From a virus, in IMG/VR virus record IMGVR_UViG_3300025010_000002, positions 1 through 64,000 of that record: DNA of 64,000 nucleotides; one strand, given 5' to 3'. Of this stretch, positions 1 to 8,626 are shown one piece after another. The stretch's first letter is position 1, and each line of letters begins with the position of its first letter. Below the pieces are notes generated by a model, which made no database searches, was not told the origin of the DNA, and saw only the letters and a list, made by a program, of their open reading frames with translations. The translations under genes and the position numbers were made by a program.

Positions 1-497
1 AGCGTTGAGTTTATACTTACCAGAGGTGATACAAGGTTAATTAGGTCATCCCCACCAACAATCTCAATCTTTACTCCGTTTGAACCCTGAAGAGTAAGAT
101 TGTCAACTGCACTTGCATCAATGTTACCGGCTTCAATTACCATATCAACAGCATTGATAGGAGTGTTAAATGTTACACCACCATTGTGGCTAATGGTATG
201 GACATCAAGTAAACCAATAATGTTAACTGTATCAGCAAAGTAGGAGTTTCCATTAACTGTTAGTGTATCAAAAGGCTCATCACCGAGAACAGTGTTACCG
301 CTTGCATGTAGATTACCACTAATCTCAATACTGTTTACTGTTACAACGTCACCTGCAACATATAAATCAGCAGCAACAAGTCTTCCATTAACCGACACAT
401 CTTGCATAATAACTGTAGCAAGGTTAACAGTGTTGGTAGCTGTTAAGTTATTGAATACAGAATCATTAGCAGTAATATTACCAAGTATACGTGACAT
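1..497 (-). CDS. Partial fibre-like repetitive structural protein
   Basis: The gene is open at the window edge, so only the N-terminal ~165 residues are visible. The start codon ATG at 497 has a good site (taggaga) just upstream. The protein begins MSRILGNITANDSV and then repeats short beta-rich segments of the form 'xLTVNGNSYFADTV', with many N, G, T and V residues and no Cys. This is typical of beta-helical or trimeric phage fibres and whiskers. The next gene upstream (508-1575) has the same style of repeat ('DFTINGDASFNGSV'), so the two are probably paralogous fibre segments. No specific family was recognised; a virion role is inferred. Confidence 0.6.
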   Translation of the reverse strand, partial: MSRILGNITANDSVFNNLTATNTVNLATVIMQDVSVNGRLVAADLYVAGDVVTVNSIEISGNLHASGNTVLGDEPFDTLTVNGNSYFADTVNIIGLLDVHTISHNGGVTFNTPINAVDMVIEAGNIDASAVDNLTLQGSNGVKIEIVGGDDLINLVSPLVSINST

Positions 498-507
498 TTA
501 TATTCTC

Positions 508-1575
508 CTACCCTACCACTGAAATCGTTACATCATAAGAAGCATTGAAGCTAACAGTTACTGAATTAGCATCTACAACATCAATGCTGTCAGCACCATA
601 CTGTTTGTTGGCTGAGTATATCTGAACGATTGGTACCATGTTATTAACTGAATGAACAACTAGGTAGGAGCTTGCACTATTATATGTCTGGCTGAAAAAG
701 TGTGGTACTCCTGGTGCACTAAATGAACCCGAAACTGTAAGGTCATTATCAACTAAAGCATTGTTAAAAGTAACGTCACCCAGATCAAGACCATTAGTAA
801 ACAGAACATCACCATTAAAGGTGATTGTATTACCACTCATCTCAATTGCTGTGGTACCTGTAATGCCATCTGTAGCAGCTACAACAAGCTTTAGTTTCTT
901 TGTTGAGCTAATACGTGAGTCAACGTTACTCACAGCAGAGATGATAACCGAGGTATTCTCATCTGTACGTGTAAACTTTGCGATGTCACCAGTACCACCG
1001 TTAGCTCCATTGAAGAAGCATCCTGTACCTACATTAAGTACTAGACCATCCTTGTTAATGTCATCAACAACGAGCTCACCATAAATGTTAACAGTACCTT
1101 TGTCGCCACTGTTAACTCCATTGCTGCTGAGCTGCATAATCTGAACACCATCTGTACCATCACCAGTTGGGTCGTTGTTAAAGAAAACTATTGACCCTGT
1201 TGAACTTATACGTGACTGATTGATGTTACCAATGGCCGAGTAGAAAAGAGAAGTGCTCTCTGAAGGTCTTGAGAACGTCGCTATTGGAAGACCTTCGCCT
1301 TCAACAGAGATGCCACCAACAATAGGATCAGCAAATGCAACACTGCCATTAAAGCTTGCGTCACCGTTAATGGTAAAATCTGTAACAACAAATGAACCTA
1401 GTGTTCCCTGAATTCCATTTGCTGAGATGTCCCCCAAAACAAACAGGTTATGGGATACCCAAATATCACCAGTGTTAGCGTTTGCTGAGATATTCGAGGT
1501 GAGATTCTTTACAAAAGGAAAGCAAAAATTAATCTTGCTATCCTGTATGATGTCATAAGTTGAAAGTAATCCCAT
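508..1575 (-). CDS. Fibre-like beta-repeat structural protein
   Basis: This 355-aa protein starts MGLLSTYDIIQDSK with a strong Shine-Dalgarno site (caggaga). The body consists of repeated beta-strand motifs such as 'GDVTFNNALVDNDLTVSGSF' and 'FTINGDASFNGSVAFADP', separated by Gly/Asn turns. The C-terminal ~90 residues are non-repetitive ('VPHFFSQTYNSASSYLVV') and could be a trimerisation or receptor-binding tip. It resembles tail fibre or fibritin-type proteins in composition only; no named domain is seen. It is followed 10 bp later by another gene of the same type, and it lies in one minus-strand run with two small genes and the large terminase. Confidence 0.6.
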   Translation of the reverse strand: MGLLSTYDIIQDSKINFCFPFVKNLTSNISANANTGDIWVSHNLFVLGDISANGIQGTLGSFVVTDFTINGDASFNGSVAFADPIVGGISVEGEGLPIATFSRPSESTSLFYSAIGNINQSRISSTGSIVFFNNDPTGDGTDGVQIMQLSSNGVNSGDKGTVNIYGELVVDDINKDGLVLNVGTGCFFNGANGGTGDIAKFTRTDENTSVIISAVSNVDSRISSTKKLKLVVAATDGITGTTAIEMSGNTITFNGDVLFTNGLDLGDVTFNNALVDNDLTVSGSFSAPGVPHFFSQTYNSASSYLVVHSVNNMVPIVQIYSANKQYGADSIDVVDANSVTVSFNASYDVTISVVG

Positions 1576-1590
1576 TAGTATCTCCTGTAG

Positions 1591-1977
1591 TTAAGCTGGT
1601 GCGTAAGGAATCTTGTTATAAGAAGTCATTACATAAGGATATGTAGCATTCTGGTAGAAGAAAGTAGTGATGTACTCATTCACTGTTCCGGCTGGGTTAG
1701 TAACCTCAACTATATTCTTGACGTTTCCCTGACTACCCTGGCAATAATTGGTGCCATCAATGTCAGCATCGGTAACTACATTAGCACTTGCACCCTCTGA
1801 AGCTGAGCCAGGACCATCAAGAAGGTCAATGATAACAGCTGTCTCGTTGTTAACACTATTCAGCAAAGCGTTAGCTGTTAGTGTGTACTGATTGTTAAGT
1901 GTAGTGAGATCTTCTAGATCCTTAACATTGATATTCACACTGTTCATCTGAATATCAACTGATGTTGTAATAGGCAT
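1591..1977 (-). CDS. Hypothetical protein, probable late/virion gene
   Basis: A 128-aa protein of unknown function, rich in N, T and V, with a hydrophilic N-terminus (MPITTSVDIQMNSVNINV). It ends with an aromatic stretch (TTFFYQNATYPYVMTSY). The start has a very strong site (aggaggaga). A TTATACA late-type motif lies 35 nt upstream of the start, inside the end of the preceding gene. A role in the virion, next to the fibre-like genes, is inferred from context and the late-type promoter only. Confidence 0.6.
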   Translation of the reverse strand: MPITTSVDIQMNSVNINVKDLEDLTTLNNQYTLTANALLNSVNNETAVIIDLLDGPGSASEGASANVVTDADIDGTNYCQGSQGNVKNIVEVTNPAGTVNEYITTFFYQNATYPYVMTSYNKIPYAPA

Positions 1978-1991
1978 TTGCTAGTCTCCTC

Positions 1992-2300
1992 CTAGATGTA
2001 CTCAATAAGAACTGTATAAGTGCTTCCAGCAGCTCCGTCTATGTAAAGAGAACAAGGGTAATCTGAGAAACCATTGTTCCTTGAGTATGTCTGACCGGCG
2101 GTGAGTGTAAGTGAGGGAAGTGCCTCACCAGTATAGGTAACACCACTGTCAGTTGAATAAACAAAGTGAACAACAACGGTGCCCGCAACACATGACACCT
2201 GATACTGTTGACACTTATTGATTACATGTAAGCTAGTCAGTGGGTTATCAGCAGCTAGAGTTGCTGACTGTTCTACTATAGGAGAAATTGGAGTGATCAT
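1992..2300 (-). CDS. Small hypothetical structural-like protein
   Basis: A 102-aa protein starting MITPISPIVEQSATLAADN. It is predicted to be mostly beta-strand, with phrases typical of small phage decoration or Ig-like sandwich folds ('VVVHFVYSTDSGVTYTGEAL', 'LTAGQTYSR'). Cysteines at roughly residues 30, 37 and 83 have no obvious metal pattern. A GAGG site precedes the ATG. It sits between the terminase and the fibre-like cluster. The family is not recognised. Confidence 0.6.
   Translation of the reverse strand: MITPISPIVEQSATLAADNPLTSLHVINKCQQYQVSCVAGTVVVHFVYSTDSGVTYTGEALPSLTLTAGQTYSRNNGFSDYPCSLYIDGAAGSTYTVLIEYI
2013..2019 (-). promoter_or_regulatory. Candidate late promoter TTATACA (minus strand)
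   Basis: On the minus strand the sequence reads gcacTTATACAgttc. It lies 35 nt from the ATG at 1977, the same spacing seen for six plus-strand copies. It is embedded in the 3' end of the 1992-2300 gene. Confidence 0.5.
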
Positions 2301-2311
2301 CTTTTACCTCA

Positions 2312-4273
2312 CTAGAAAAATAAGCTACTGGCCTTAGCCCTAGCTTTGTCCTTACTTTGAAACGGGTTAATACCAATGCTCGGAGATACCCATGCGTCAC
2401 TTGTGTCCCCAAGTTTACTTATGCCCATTAGATTGTCAACAGAAGATCTTTCTAGCATCTCCCTTTGAAGTAGATTTGTTATAACACCAACTACTGCGTC
2501 ACTTACGTCCTTGGTTCCGTCTGACCCATCCCCATTTTTAATAGGGTGATCAACGTCGCCACGGGTCCTGTCGTGGATTAAGTTAAACCACTCAGTCCTG
2601 AATATACTATATAAGTAAAAGGAAATTCTAGTGGAATACATAAGTTCGCATGCATCCATCCACACTGTGTCACTTCTATCCATACTGATCCGCTTGCTAT
2701 CACCTATGGCCTTCTCAAAGAACTGCAGCATGCTTTCAGATTGGTTTTGGTCGAACGATACGCTGTTGATCTCAAAGTTAAACTTCTCCTTGAGAGCCAT
2801 AATGAAGGACTTAATCTTCTCATAGTCAATTCTTGCAGGTGCTTTTGGTGGTTGAATACGTAGCATAAAGTCAATGTGTATAACAGGTAGTGAAAAGTCA
2901 CCACCTCTAACTTGTTTAAAGTTTGACACACAACCCATAGCTATACCAGTTGGATCCCCAGTAGCAGACAAGTCAACATGGATAACTCTCTTAGCACCTG
3001 GGAAATACTTCGGTGAATAGATCTTAGCCTTGGAGTTAGCTGCGTTGTCTGGGCAGTTACAGATCTTCTCTGGTATAAAGTAACCCTCTATCTCTTTGTA
3101 ATCAGAGGTAGATACAACAATCTCCTGGGCTATGAAAGGGTGCTCACGGATAGGATCAATACAATTATTGAATGCCTTGATATCCGTGAACAACTTTGAC
3201 ACAGATGTTACAGACACACCACCAATGTTCTGCAGTGATCTTACTGGATCATCAAGGAAGTCATTCTTGAAGTCAACTGGAATGAATAGGAACTTATGCT
3301 TAAGACTACCCTCAAGGTTATCTACATTATCTGCCAGTGACTTAGTATCCTCAGCCATAGTATCATAGCCGTAGGACACAAGGATATCATTAAGGTTTTT
3401 TGTATCCTCAATTACAGCTGGAACTCTGTCTTCATCACCAGCAAACACGCAGAACATTTCTTTGGAGTAATCATTAGGCTTTACATCCCAGATCTTTACG
3501 TTGACAAAGTAACATGTTCCAGGCTTAGCTTTTTCTCTGCGGTCATCTGTGAATGATGAATCATTAGTTGACGAAGATACAAGAATTGATATACCAGGAT
3601 CTACACCATGCTTCATGAAACGGTTACGTCTTCTGTCAGTGGTGTCCCTATAGATACGACGGGCCTTTTCAAGATCACCGGCTTTACCACCGCCACCTTC
3701 CTTCCAGAAGTTTACCTCATCGCAAAAGCACCCTAGAAGGTTTGTACCTAGAACTGATACAGAGTCAGAACCATGAACAAGGTTAACACCATTGGGGAAC
3801 TGTGCGGCTGATGTTATGTCCATGTTTCTCTTGTAGTCATTTCTGAAGTATGGAGCATCATCAATGATTGCCATCAAGTCAGAGAACCCTGATAGCTTCG
3901 TCTGAGCAGATGTCACGGCTATGTACCCAAAGAATAGTCGTGATGAATCTGGCACCTTAAAAAGTCTTTGGGGGTACTTGTAACAAGAGAGCTCGTATAT
4001 CCTTCGTAAAAACACAATATAACCAAAAGTACTTTTTCCTGCACCCAAACTGCCGTCGATGAGCAGCTCAGAACATTTGGATTTTCTGAACTCCCTCATG
4101 TGTTCCTGCCAGAAAGGATAGAGCTTATCTGCATGGCTACCAATATAGTACGGGGATAGCCAGTCCTCAATAGGAACTACTTCTCGTATCTGCTCAGGGT
4201 CATCCTTGACCTCACGATGCTTCCTCTCTACCTTTAAAAGGCCAGAGAGGGCATCGGATAACTTGTCACTCAT
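2312..4273 (-). CDS. terL: Terminase large subunit (packaging ATPase-nuclease)
   Basis: This 653-aa protein powers DNA packaging into the prohead and cuts concatemers. The ATPase domain has a Walker A motif GSLGAGKST at residues 74-82 and a Walker B at about 180-186 (LLGCFCDE, with D185 and E186). The C-terminal RNase-H-like nuclease shows its acidic residues in context: VIHVDLSATGDPTG (D434), VSFDQNQSE (D508) and KDVSDAVVG (D589/D592). Length and order fit T4 gp17-type terminases. Its ATG overlaps the stop of the upstream gene (ATGA), indicating translational coupling. A small terminase is not identifiable by sequence; the two genes just upstream are the positional candidates. Confidence 0.9.
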   Translation of the reverse strand: MSDKLSDALSGLLKVERKHREVKDDPEQIREVVPIEDWLSPYYIGSHADKLYPFWQEHMREFRKSKCSELLIDGSLGAGKSTFGYIVFLRRIYELSCYKYPQRLFKVPDSSRLFFGYIAVTSAQTKLSGFSDLMAIIDDAPYFRNDYKRNMDITSAAQFPNGVNLVHGSDSVSVLGTNLLGCFCDEVNFWKEGGGGKAGDLEKARRIYRDTTDRRRNRFMKHGVDPGISILVSSSTNDSSFTDDRREKAKPGTCYFVNVKIWDVKPNDYSKEMFCVFAGDEDRVPAVIEDTKNLNDILVSYGYDTMAEDTKSLADNVDNLEGSLKHKFLFIPVDFKNDFLDDPVRSLQNIGGVSVTSVSKLFTDIKAFNNCIDPIREHPFIAQEIVVSTSDYKEIEGYFIPEKICNCPDNAANSKAKIYSPKYFPGAKRVIHVDLSATGDPTGIAMGCVSNFKQVRGGDFSLPVIHIDFMLRIQPPKAPARIDYEKIKSFIMALKEKFNFEINSVSFDQNQSESMLQFFEKAIGDSKRISMDRSDTVWMDACELMYSTRISFYLYSIFRTEWFNLIHDRTRGDVDHPIKNGDGSDGTKDVSDAVVGVITNLLQREMLERSSVDNLMGISKLGDTSDAWVSPSIGINPFQSKDKARAKASSLFF

Positions 4274-4815
4274 TTCTTCTTTGACTGCCTTTCATAAACA
4301 ATGCGGCTGATCTCAGCAAGCTCTTCATCTGATAGCTGTGACAGAACACGCATGATATCCTTCTCGCGCTCTGTAAGCTCATTACCAGACTCTAATGGAA
4401 TCTTGCTGGTGTACTTACGTATGAACTCGAGGATGTTGAGGAAGTCCTTGTTAACCTTCTCATAGAAGTCACGTAGCATCTTTAGATCATAGATTGTGTC
4501 AAGCTTGCGCCCCTCACTATTGAACACATCAATCTGCTCACCTTCAGCATTGAAGAACTTCATGGTACTGAGCTCAAACACCTCATCACTAAATAGACGG
4601 GTCTCTGTCCTGTTTAGGAAGTCAATCATCTTCTGGAGGATCGGTAGTCTGCTGATGATGATGTGCGACAGTGCCAGGTTGAGTTGACCAGTGCTCTTCT
4701 CTACTTCCCTGTTTACATCTGTGCCCTGTGATGCCGCCATCTTAGTGATGGTCTCAAAGAAATCAGGACCTAGTAAATTTTTTGTAAGTTCTATAGGACT
4801 CTTGGAATCTGCCAT
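4270..4815 (-). CDS. Hypothetical protein upstream of terL (small-terminase candidate)
   Basis: The likely start is the ATG at 4815 (MADSKSPIELTKNLL, 181 aa). The upstream in-frame ATG at 4830 itself forms part of the GAGGAGA ribosome site. The protein is helical and charged, with 'QLSDEELAEISRIVYERQSKKK' near its end (helical, basic C-terminus). It overlaps terL by ATGA and overlaps the upstream gene by about 50 bp. A small terminase subunit is possible from position, but no helix-turn-helix or terminase signature was recognised. Confidence 0.65.
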   Translation of the reverse strand: MADSKSPIELTKNLLGPDFFETITKMAASQGTDVNREVEKSTGQLNLALSHIIISRLPILQKMIDFLNRTETRLFSDEVFELSTMKFFNAEGEQIDVFNSEGRKLDTIYDLKMLRDFYEKVNKDFLNILEFIRKYTSKIPLESGNELTEREKDIMRVLSQLSDEELAEISRIVYERQSKKK

Positions 4816-5200
4816 CTTCGATCTCCTCATCTAGAATGTCATATGATGCTAAGTTTCTATCAATCTTTCTCTTTATGCTCAATACAGCCGCCTTGCGCAA
4901 GCCATACTTTTTTGTCATGTCCTCCAGTGTCATCTTGCCATAGTCAAAGCATACATTAAGATCACGCTGCATCTTACGAACAACGCTAAGCTTAGGGAAC
5001 TTAATTGATTTACCAGCGAAGATTGACATGAACGTAAAGAAGTCAGCTCCAAGAAGAACGTATAGCTCAAGGAATGTCTTTGTCTTTCTACGTGATGACA
5101 GGTAACGAGCAGTCATGAAGTCAACTGTATCCCCGTAGCTCTCTATAAAGTCAACCTTATCAATCTTTTGTATAACTTCCTTCTTGGCTTTCTTTGCCAT
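4763..5200 (-). CDS. Hypothetical HTH-like protein
   Basis: The best start is the ATG at 5200 (MAKKAKKEVIQKIDK), 9 nt from AGAGGA; the ATG at 5209 abuts that site. The protein (145 aa) has a Lys-rich N-terminus, a hydrophobic centre (FLELYVLLGADFFTFM) and near residues 90-115 a stretch resembling a helix-turn-helix ('MTLEDMTKKYGLRKAAVLSI'). It follows the sigma-factor gene with an overlap of only a few bases at most, and precedes terL by two genes. It could be a transcription co-factor of the sigma or a packaging DNA-binding protein; sequence alone does not decide. Confidence 0.6.
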   Translation of the reverse strand: MAKKAKKEVIQKIDKVDFIESYGDTVDFMTARYLSSRRKTKTFLELYVLLGADFFTFMSIFAGKSIKFPKLSVVRKMQRDLNVCFDYGKMTLEDMTKKYGLRKAAVLSIKRKIDRNLASYDILDEEIEDGRFQESYRTYKKFTRS

Positions 5201-5201
5201 A

Positions 5202-5654
5202 TCACCCATTCCTCTGGAAGAATCTAAACAAATAGATACCTTTATAGTGATCTATGTTTTTACCAAATTTCTTGTCTATCCATGAATCGTTGTACTCATC
5301 ACTTGGAAGAGCAACATCATGGAAGTCAAAAGTCTCATCTGATACATCAAGGGTTGCTTCATCCTCAACTATCAATGGAAACTTAGTATTTAGATTATAT
5401 AGGAAATTTGTTAGTCTGTTACGAATGCCTGTGAATAAATAGTTTAGGACTTTGTTACTCTCATCAAACGCTTCATCTTTTAGCAGTTTGATAACTTCCA
5501 GGTTTGCTATTGCTTCCAGCTCTTCTCTGTCTTGGTAATACCTAAAGTAGCGATTAATGACAACACTGACCAACTTGTTTAGATTTAGATAAAAATCTTT
5601 CTCATCAAATTTATCTCCCCTAGCATAGGAGATAAATGAATCTACACTTATCAT
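5202..5654 (-). CDS. Phage sigma factor (gp55-like, late transcription)
   Basis: A 150-aa protein whose middle (about residues 35-85) matches sigma-70 region 2. It has an aromatic helix 'INRYFRYYQDREELEAIAN', then 'EVIKLLKDEAFD' and 'VLNYLFTGIRNRLTNFLY', corresponding to the -10-recognition and core-binding helices. No region 4 is present, as in short late sigma factors of the T4 gp55 kind. It would redirect host RNA polymerase to phage late promoters. Its start has only a modest site (tgggg) but has its own TATAAT promoter 30-40 nt upstream. The TTATACA motifs in this window are the obvious candidate targets (inference). Confidence 0.7.
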   Translation of the reverse strand: MISVDSFISYARGDKFDEKDFYLNLNKLVSVVINRYFRYYQDREELEAIANLEVIKLLKDEAFDESNKVLNYLFTGIRNRLTNFLYNLNTKFPLIVEDEATLDVSDETFDFHDVALPSDEYNDSWIDKKFGKNIDHYKGIYLFRFFQRNG

Positions 5655-5685
5655 TAAGTATACCCCACACCTGTAGTATACCTAT

Positions 5686-5691
5686 ATTATA
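5686..5691 (-). promoter_or_regulatory. Extended -10 promoter for the sigma-factor gene
   Basis: On the minus strand the sequence reads ttgtggTATAATatagg. It has the TG of an extended -10 and a perfect -10 hexamer; the -35 is poor (tagaaa). It lies in the gap between the clamp-loader stop and the sigma-factor start at 5654. Confidence 0.6.
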
Positions 5692-5703
5692 CCACAATAA
5701 ACG

Positions 5704-6768
5704 CTAGCTTTCTATCTTTTTCTTAAACTTATCCATGCTAACTACTGAACTGCTCGTAGACTTTGATGACAGAAGTAGCTCACGCAAGGCCCACATAACA
5801 CTAACAAAAGACATATGGTTAGCGAATGAATTTACAACCCAGTCCTTGCCACTGAACTTAACTAAATCGAATATAATTTTATTGTGTGATTCCACAAATG
5901 ACTTGATATAATCAGGTTGTGAACCAACCCCAACCTTGTTGTTGACCATCTTTAGTACAACGCTAAAGAAGTTATCACGCAGCATGTCAAGGGATAACGC
6001 GGTCAAGTGTGCTAGTGCATTACTATATTCAACCTCGTCCTCATACTTGGACATCAGATCAACAATAAGGTGCTCATTATCAGTCAAGCTATTTCTCAGT
6101 TGTGCTATGTCTCCTGTAACCGTGAACATGCATAGTGAGGTTATGGCCTTATTGTAGTCCCCATTCGATGCACAGGCAATCTTGAAGATAAGATCGTTAC
6201 TAGGAGCAACCCCTGTGATGTCTGTAACATTAGCCCCCTTTAGAACTAGACACACGTCTTTCAGAGTGGGCTTGTCAAGACATATCTCAACTGACCTTGC
6301 TCTTATACGGTCATGCAAACAACTAATATCATTGGATGTGAACACAAAGAATACCTTTGAGTAGTACTCATCCAGCATACGAACTACGTGATCCTGGTTG
6401 ACAGATCTATTAAGACAGTCTATAACTATAACCCTCTTAGATCCTTCAGGCGCACCTGACACCATGTTAGCCAAAGCATTAACGCTAAACATGGGGTTAA
6501 AGTCCTTGTAATATGGTGCACTGTCAATACTACTTGAGCAAGACTCACACACAGAACAACAGTCGTTTGATGTTCCATTTGTGCAGTTCAGTGCTCTTGC
6601 AAATATCCTAGCAATGGTGGTCTTGCCATAGCCAGGACCACCGTGAATAATGATACTCCGTGGAGCAGACGACGGATCAGACAGAATAGCTTTCAGTAAT
6701 CCTATGGCATTTGACTGGCCACGAATACTACTGAAAGCTAGAGGTTGAATCCTGTCGGCTAACTTCAC
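5704..6768 (-). CDS. DnaX-like clamp-loader AAA+ ATPase
   Basis: A 354-aa protein that would load the sliding clamp. Walker A is GGPGYGKTT at residues 43-51. A complete DnaX-type zinc motif follows (C62-x8-C71-x2-C74-x2-C77). Sensor 1 is FVFTSND around 141-147. Walker B reads VIVIDCLN (113-120), so the Glu normally following the Asp is replaced by Cys. That raises the question of whether this subunit hydrolyses ATP well. The start is a GTG overlapping the stop of the upstream 82-aa gene. It lacks the tau C-terminal extension. No separate sliding clamp or delta-like subunit was recognised in the window. Confidence 0.85.
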   Translation of the reverse strand: MKLADRIQPLAFSSIRGQSNAIGLLKAILSDPSSAPRSIIIHGGPGYGKTTIARIFARALNCTNGTSNDCCSVCESCSSSIDSAPYYKDFNPMFSVNALANMVSGAPEGSKRVIVIDCLNRSVNQDHVVRMLDEYYSKVFFVFTSNDISCLHDRIRARSVEICLDKPTLKDVCLVLKGANVTDITGVAPSNDLIFKIACASNGDYNKAITSLCMFTVTGDIAQLRNSLTDNEHLIVDLMSKYEDEVEYSNALAHLTALSLDMLRDNFFSVVLKMVNNKVGVGSQPDYIKSFVESHNKIIFDLVKFSGKDWVVNSFANHMSFVSVMWALRELLLSSKSTSSSVVSMDKFKKKIES

Positions 6769-7017
6769 CTAGATCTTTGCCTCAATAACCGGCTCAATAA
6801 CTGGGTTGAGACTCTTGTAAACCTTGTACACACAACTGCACACAATTGGCTTACCCTTAGAGTAGCCATACACACCAGTTGCATTGCACTTCTTGCAGTT
6901 AATCTTACTAAGTTCCTTGCTTACCATATGCTTACGAATATCATCAGCGTTATCCTTGATGAATTTCACAAGCTCCTCTGTCTCTACCTCAATAGGTGCA
7001 CTCTCTGCATTGCTCAT
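6769..7017 (-). CDS. Small zinc-binding protein with N-terminal AESAP motif
   Basis: An 82-aa protein starting MSNAESAPIEVETEELV from an ATG with a GGAGG site, overlapping the primase stop by ATGA. The C-terminal half has C-x2-C and C-x-C pairs (INCKKCNATGVYGYSKG followed by IVCSCVYK), a DnaJ-like zinc hairpin. A similar arrangement (CKLCND ... CFCVKK) begins the putative helicase loader at 60083-60754. It lies between the clamp-loader and primase genes, so a role at the replication fork is plausible. The function is unknown. Confidence 0.65.
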   Translation of the reverse strand: MSNAESAPIEVETEELVKFIKDNADDIRKHMVSKELSKINCKKCNATGVYGYSKGKPIVCSCVYKVYKSLNPVIEPVIEAKI

Positions 7018-7697
7018 ATCAATACCTCCAGTTTAGTTTGAAGACTGTCTAGTAGCTCTCTTCGTATTCCAATATACTTTCTACGTGCCAAGTCACCAAA
7101 GTCCTTAACTCTTTTATCAGGGTAGATAACCCCAACCCTACTGTATTCTACCACCTTACTAACATACTTTTCAAATCTTTCCCCCTGCTCTCTACCAGTT
7201 TCATCATTATCAGGGATAAAAATAATCTTACTTGTGAACACTGAAAGTGCCTTCAGAAGATTCCTGGATGGCAGTGAACCACAACAAGCCATAGAGTACG
7301 TAACCTGCTCCTCTATAACCTCAGAATCCATAGGACCTTCTGACAGAACCATGTAAGGAATTCTTGCTACATTTCCTTTCATGAGTGTAGCTCTCAACCT
7401 GTCAGGTGTGTAACAGATGAAGCCACAGCTCTTTACTATCATTCTCCTGTCCGTCTTTATTGAACGCAGCTGAAAACCAATATGCTCATTCATAAAGAAC
7501 ATGGGTATAATGAACAATGGGTAGTCTCTTGAGTCTGTTGAGAACCCATCAAGCTTATCCACACCAACCCTGATGCACCTGTTCTTCCTAGCTTTCAGGT
7601 ACTCCACCCAGTAGTGTGCCTCATTAAAGTTACTATTGAAATCCTGTACTGGACGAGATTTCCCCCAGTACTTCTTGGCTTCTTCATCTGAAACCAT
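7014..7697 (-). CDS. DNA primase, TOPRIM catalytic half
   Basis: A 227-aa protein with the TOPRIM acidic motifs of DnaG-type primases: 'VLSEGPMDSEVI' (catalytic Glu), 'IFIPDNDETGREQ' (the DxD) and 'RVKDFGDLA'. The N-terminal ~100 residues resemble the RNA-polymerase-basic domain ('FIIPMFFMNEHIGFQLRSI'). The CHC2 zinc-binding domain normally fused at the N-terminus is missing. A protein carrying a zinc-domain-like sequence is encoded on the opposite strand at 19168-19608. A good site (aggaga) precedes the ATG. Confidence 0.8.
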   Translation of the reverse strand: MVSDEEAKKYWGKSRPVQDFNSNFNEAHYWVEYLKARKNRCIRVGVDKLDGFSTDSRDYPLFIIPMFFMNEHIGFQLRSIKTDRRMIVKSCGFICYTPDRLRATLMKGNVARIPYMVLSEGPMDSEVIEEQVTYSMACCGSLPSRNLLKALSVFTSKIIFIPDNDETGREQGERFEKYVSKVVEYSRVGVIYPDKRVKDFGDLARRKYIGIRRELLDSLQTKLEVLI

Positions 7698-7708
7698 GTC
7701 CTCTCCTG

Positions 7709-8626
7709 TTATATGATACTGTATGTTCTCAGATACTCAGAACAGGTATCATATAGAACCTTGTTTCCTTTGCACAGATCCTTCAGTATCTTAACGGAGT
7801 CACCCCTCTTGCTGGGTGCCTTCTTCATATCCTCAATGAACGAGATAAGACCCTTCTTGTACTCCTTGCTTGCCAACTTCTGCTCTGAGTATATGTTCTC
7901 GCAAGGCTCAATATCTAATCTAACCCTGTCTATATATGATACTACTCTGGATCCCTTATTTTCAACCCCAATAATATCAACTACTATCTCCCTCTGCTGG
8001 TCCTCAATACTGCTGGTGCACCTCATGAGAGACCCAGGACGAACAAGTATCTTACCTTTATGACTTACTGGTTCATAGCTATTGTGATCATGACCACACG
8101 CTATAACACCACAACCCTCTATGGCTTTGTAATCAACGTAATCTTCATCACTCTTGTAGTCACTATGCATGTACTTGTGCATAGCTGTAATGTCTGATTC
8201 AAGAGTAATCTTGTCTTGTGGTGCTCTGTCATAGTCAATACAGGATATCGTACTACCATAAGTTGTGGTGATGACACCGTGTTTAATGGCACCTGAGGAG
8301 AACAGAACACCTAGTGGTGTCTTAAATAGGGAGTCTGCTCTCCCATAGTATAGGTCGTGATTACCAGCCACAGAATAGAATAGTAGATCTTTATCCTCGT
8401 CTGCATGTTTCTTGAAGAAATCAATAACCTCAACAAGGAATGGGATGGATATGGTCTTCCTGTTGAATACGTCACCAGTGCACACAATGGCACTGCAGTT
8501 GTTCGTATGAGCTATGGAGTATACTTGGTCCAGCTTTGAGAACAACGTTCGTGTATAGTCATCCTTGCGCGATGCAGGGGCTTTCTGATCTATATGAAGG
8601 TCACCAATAATGGCTATTTTATCCAT
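7709..8626 (-). CDS. SbcD/Mre11-like recombination nuclease (T4 gp47-like)
   Basis: A 305-aa metallophosphoesterase with all core motifs in order: GDLHID (D9, H11), GDVFNR (D52), AGNHD (89-91) and GHDHN near residue 180, followed by a capping region. This is the nuclease subunit that works with an SbcC/Rad50-type ATPase in end resection and recombination-dependent replication. Its start overlaps the end of the C-terminal SbcC half by 8 bp, so the subunits are co-translated. Confidence 0.9.
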   Translation of the reverse strand: MDKIAIIGDLHIDQKAPASRKDDYTRTLFSKLDQVYSIAHTNNCSAIVCTGDVFNRKTISIPFLVEVIDFFKKHADEDKDLLFYSVAGNHDLYYGRADSLFKTPLGVLFSSGAIKHGVITTTYGSTISCIDYDRAPQDKITLESDITAMHKYMHSDYKSDEDYVDYKAIEGCGVIACGHDHNSYEPVSHKGKILVRPGSLMRCTSSIEDQQREIVVDIIGVENKGSRVVSYIDRVRLDIEPCENIYSEQKLASKEYKKGLISFIEDMKKAPSKRGDSVKILKDLCKGNKVLYDTCSEYLRTYSII

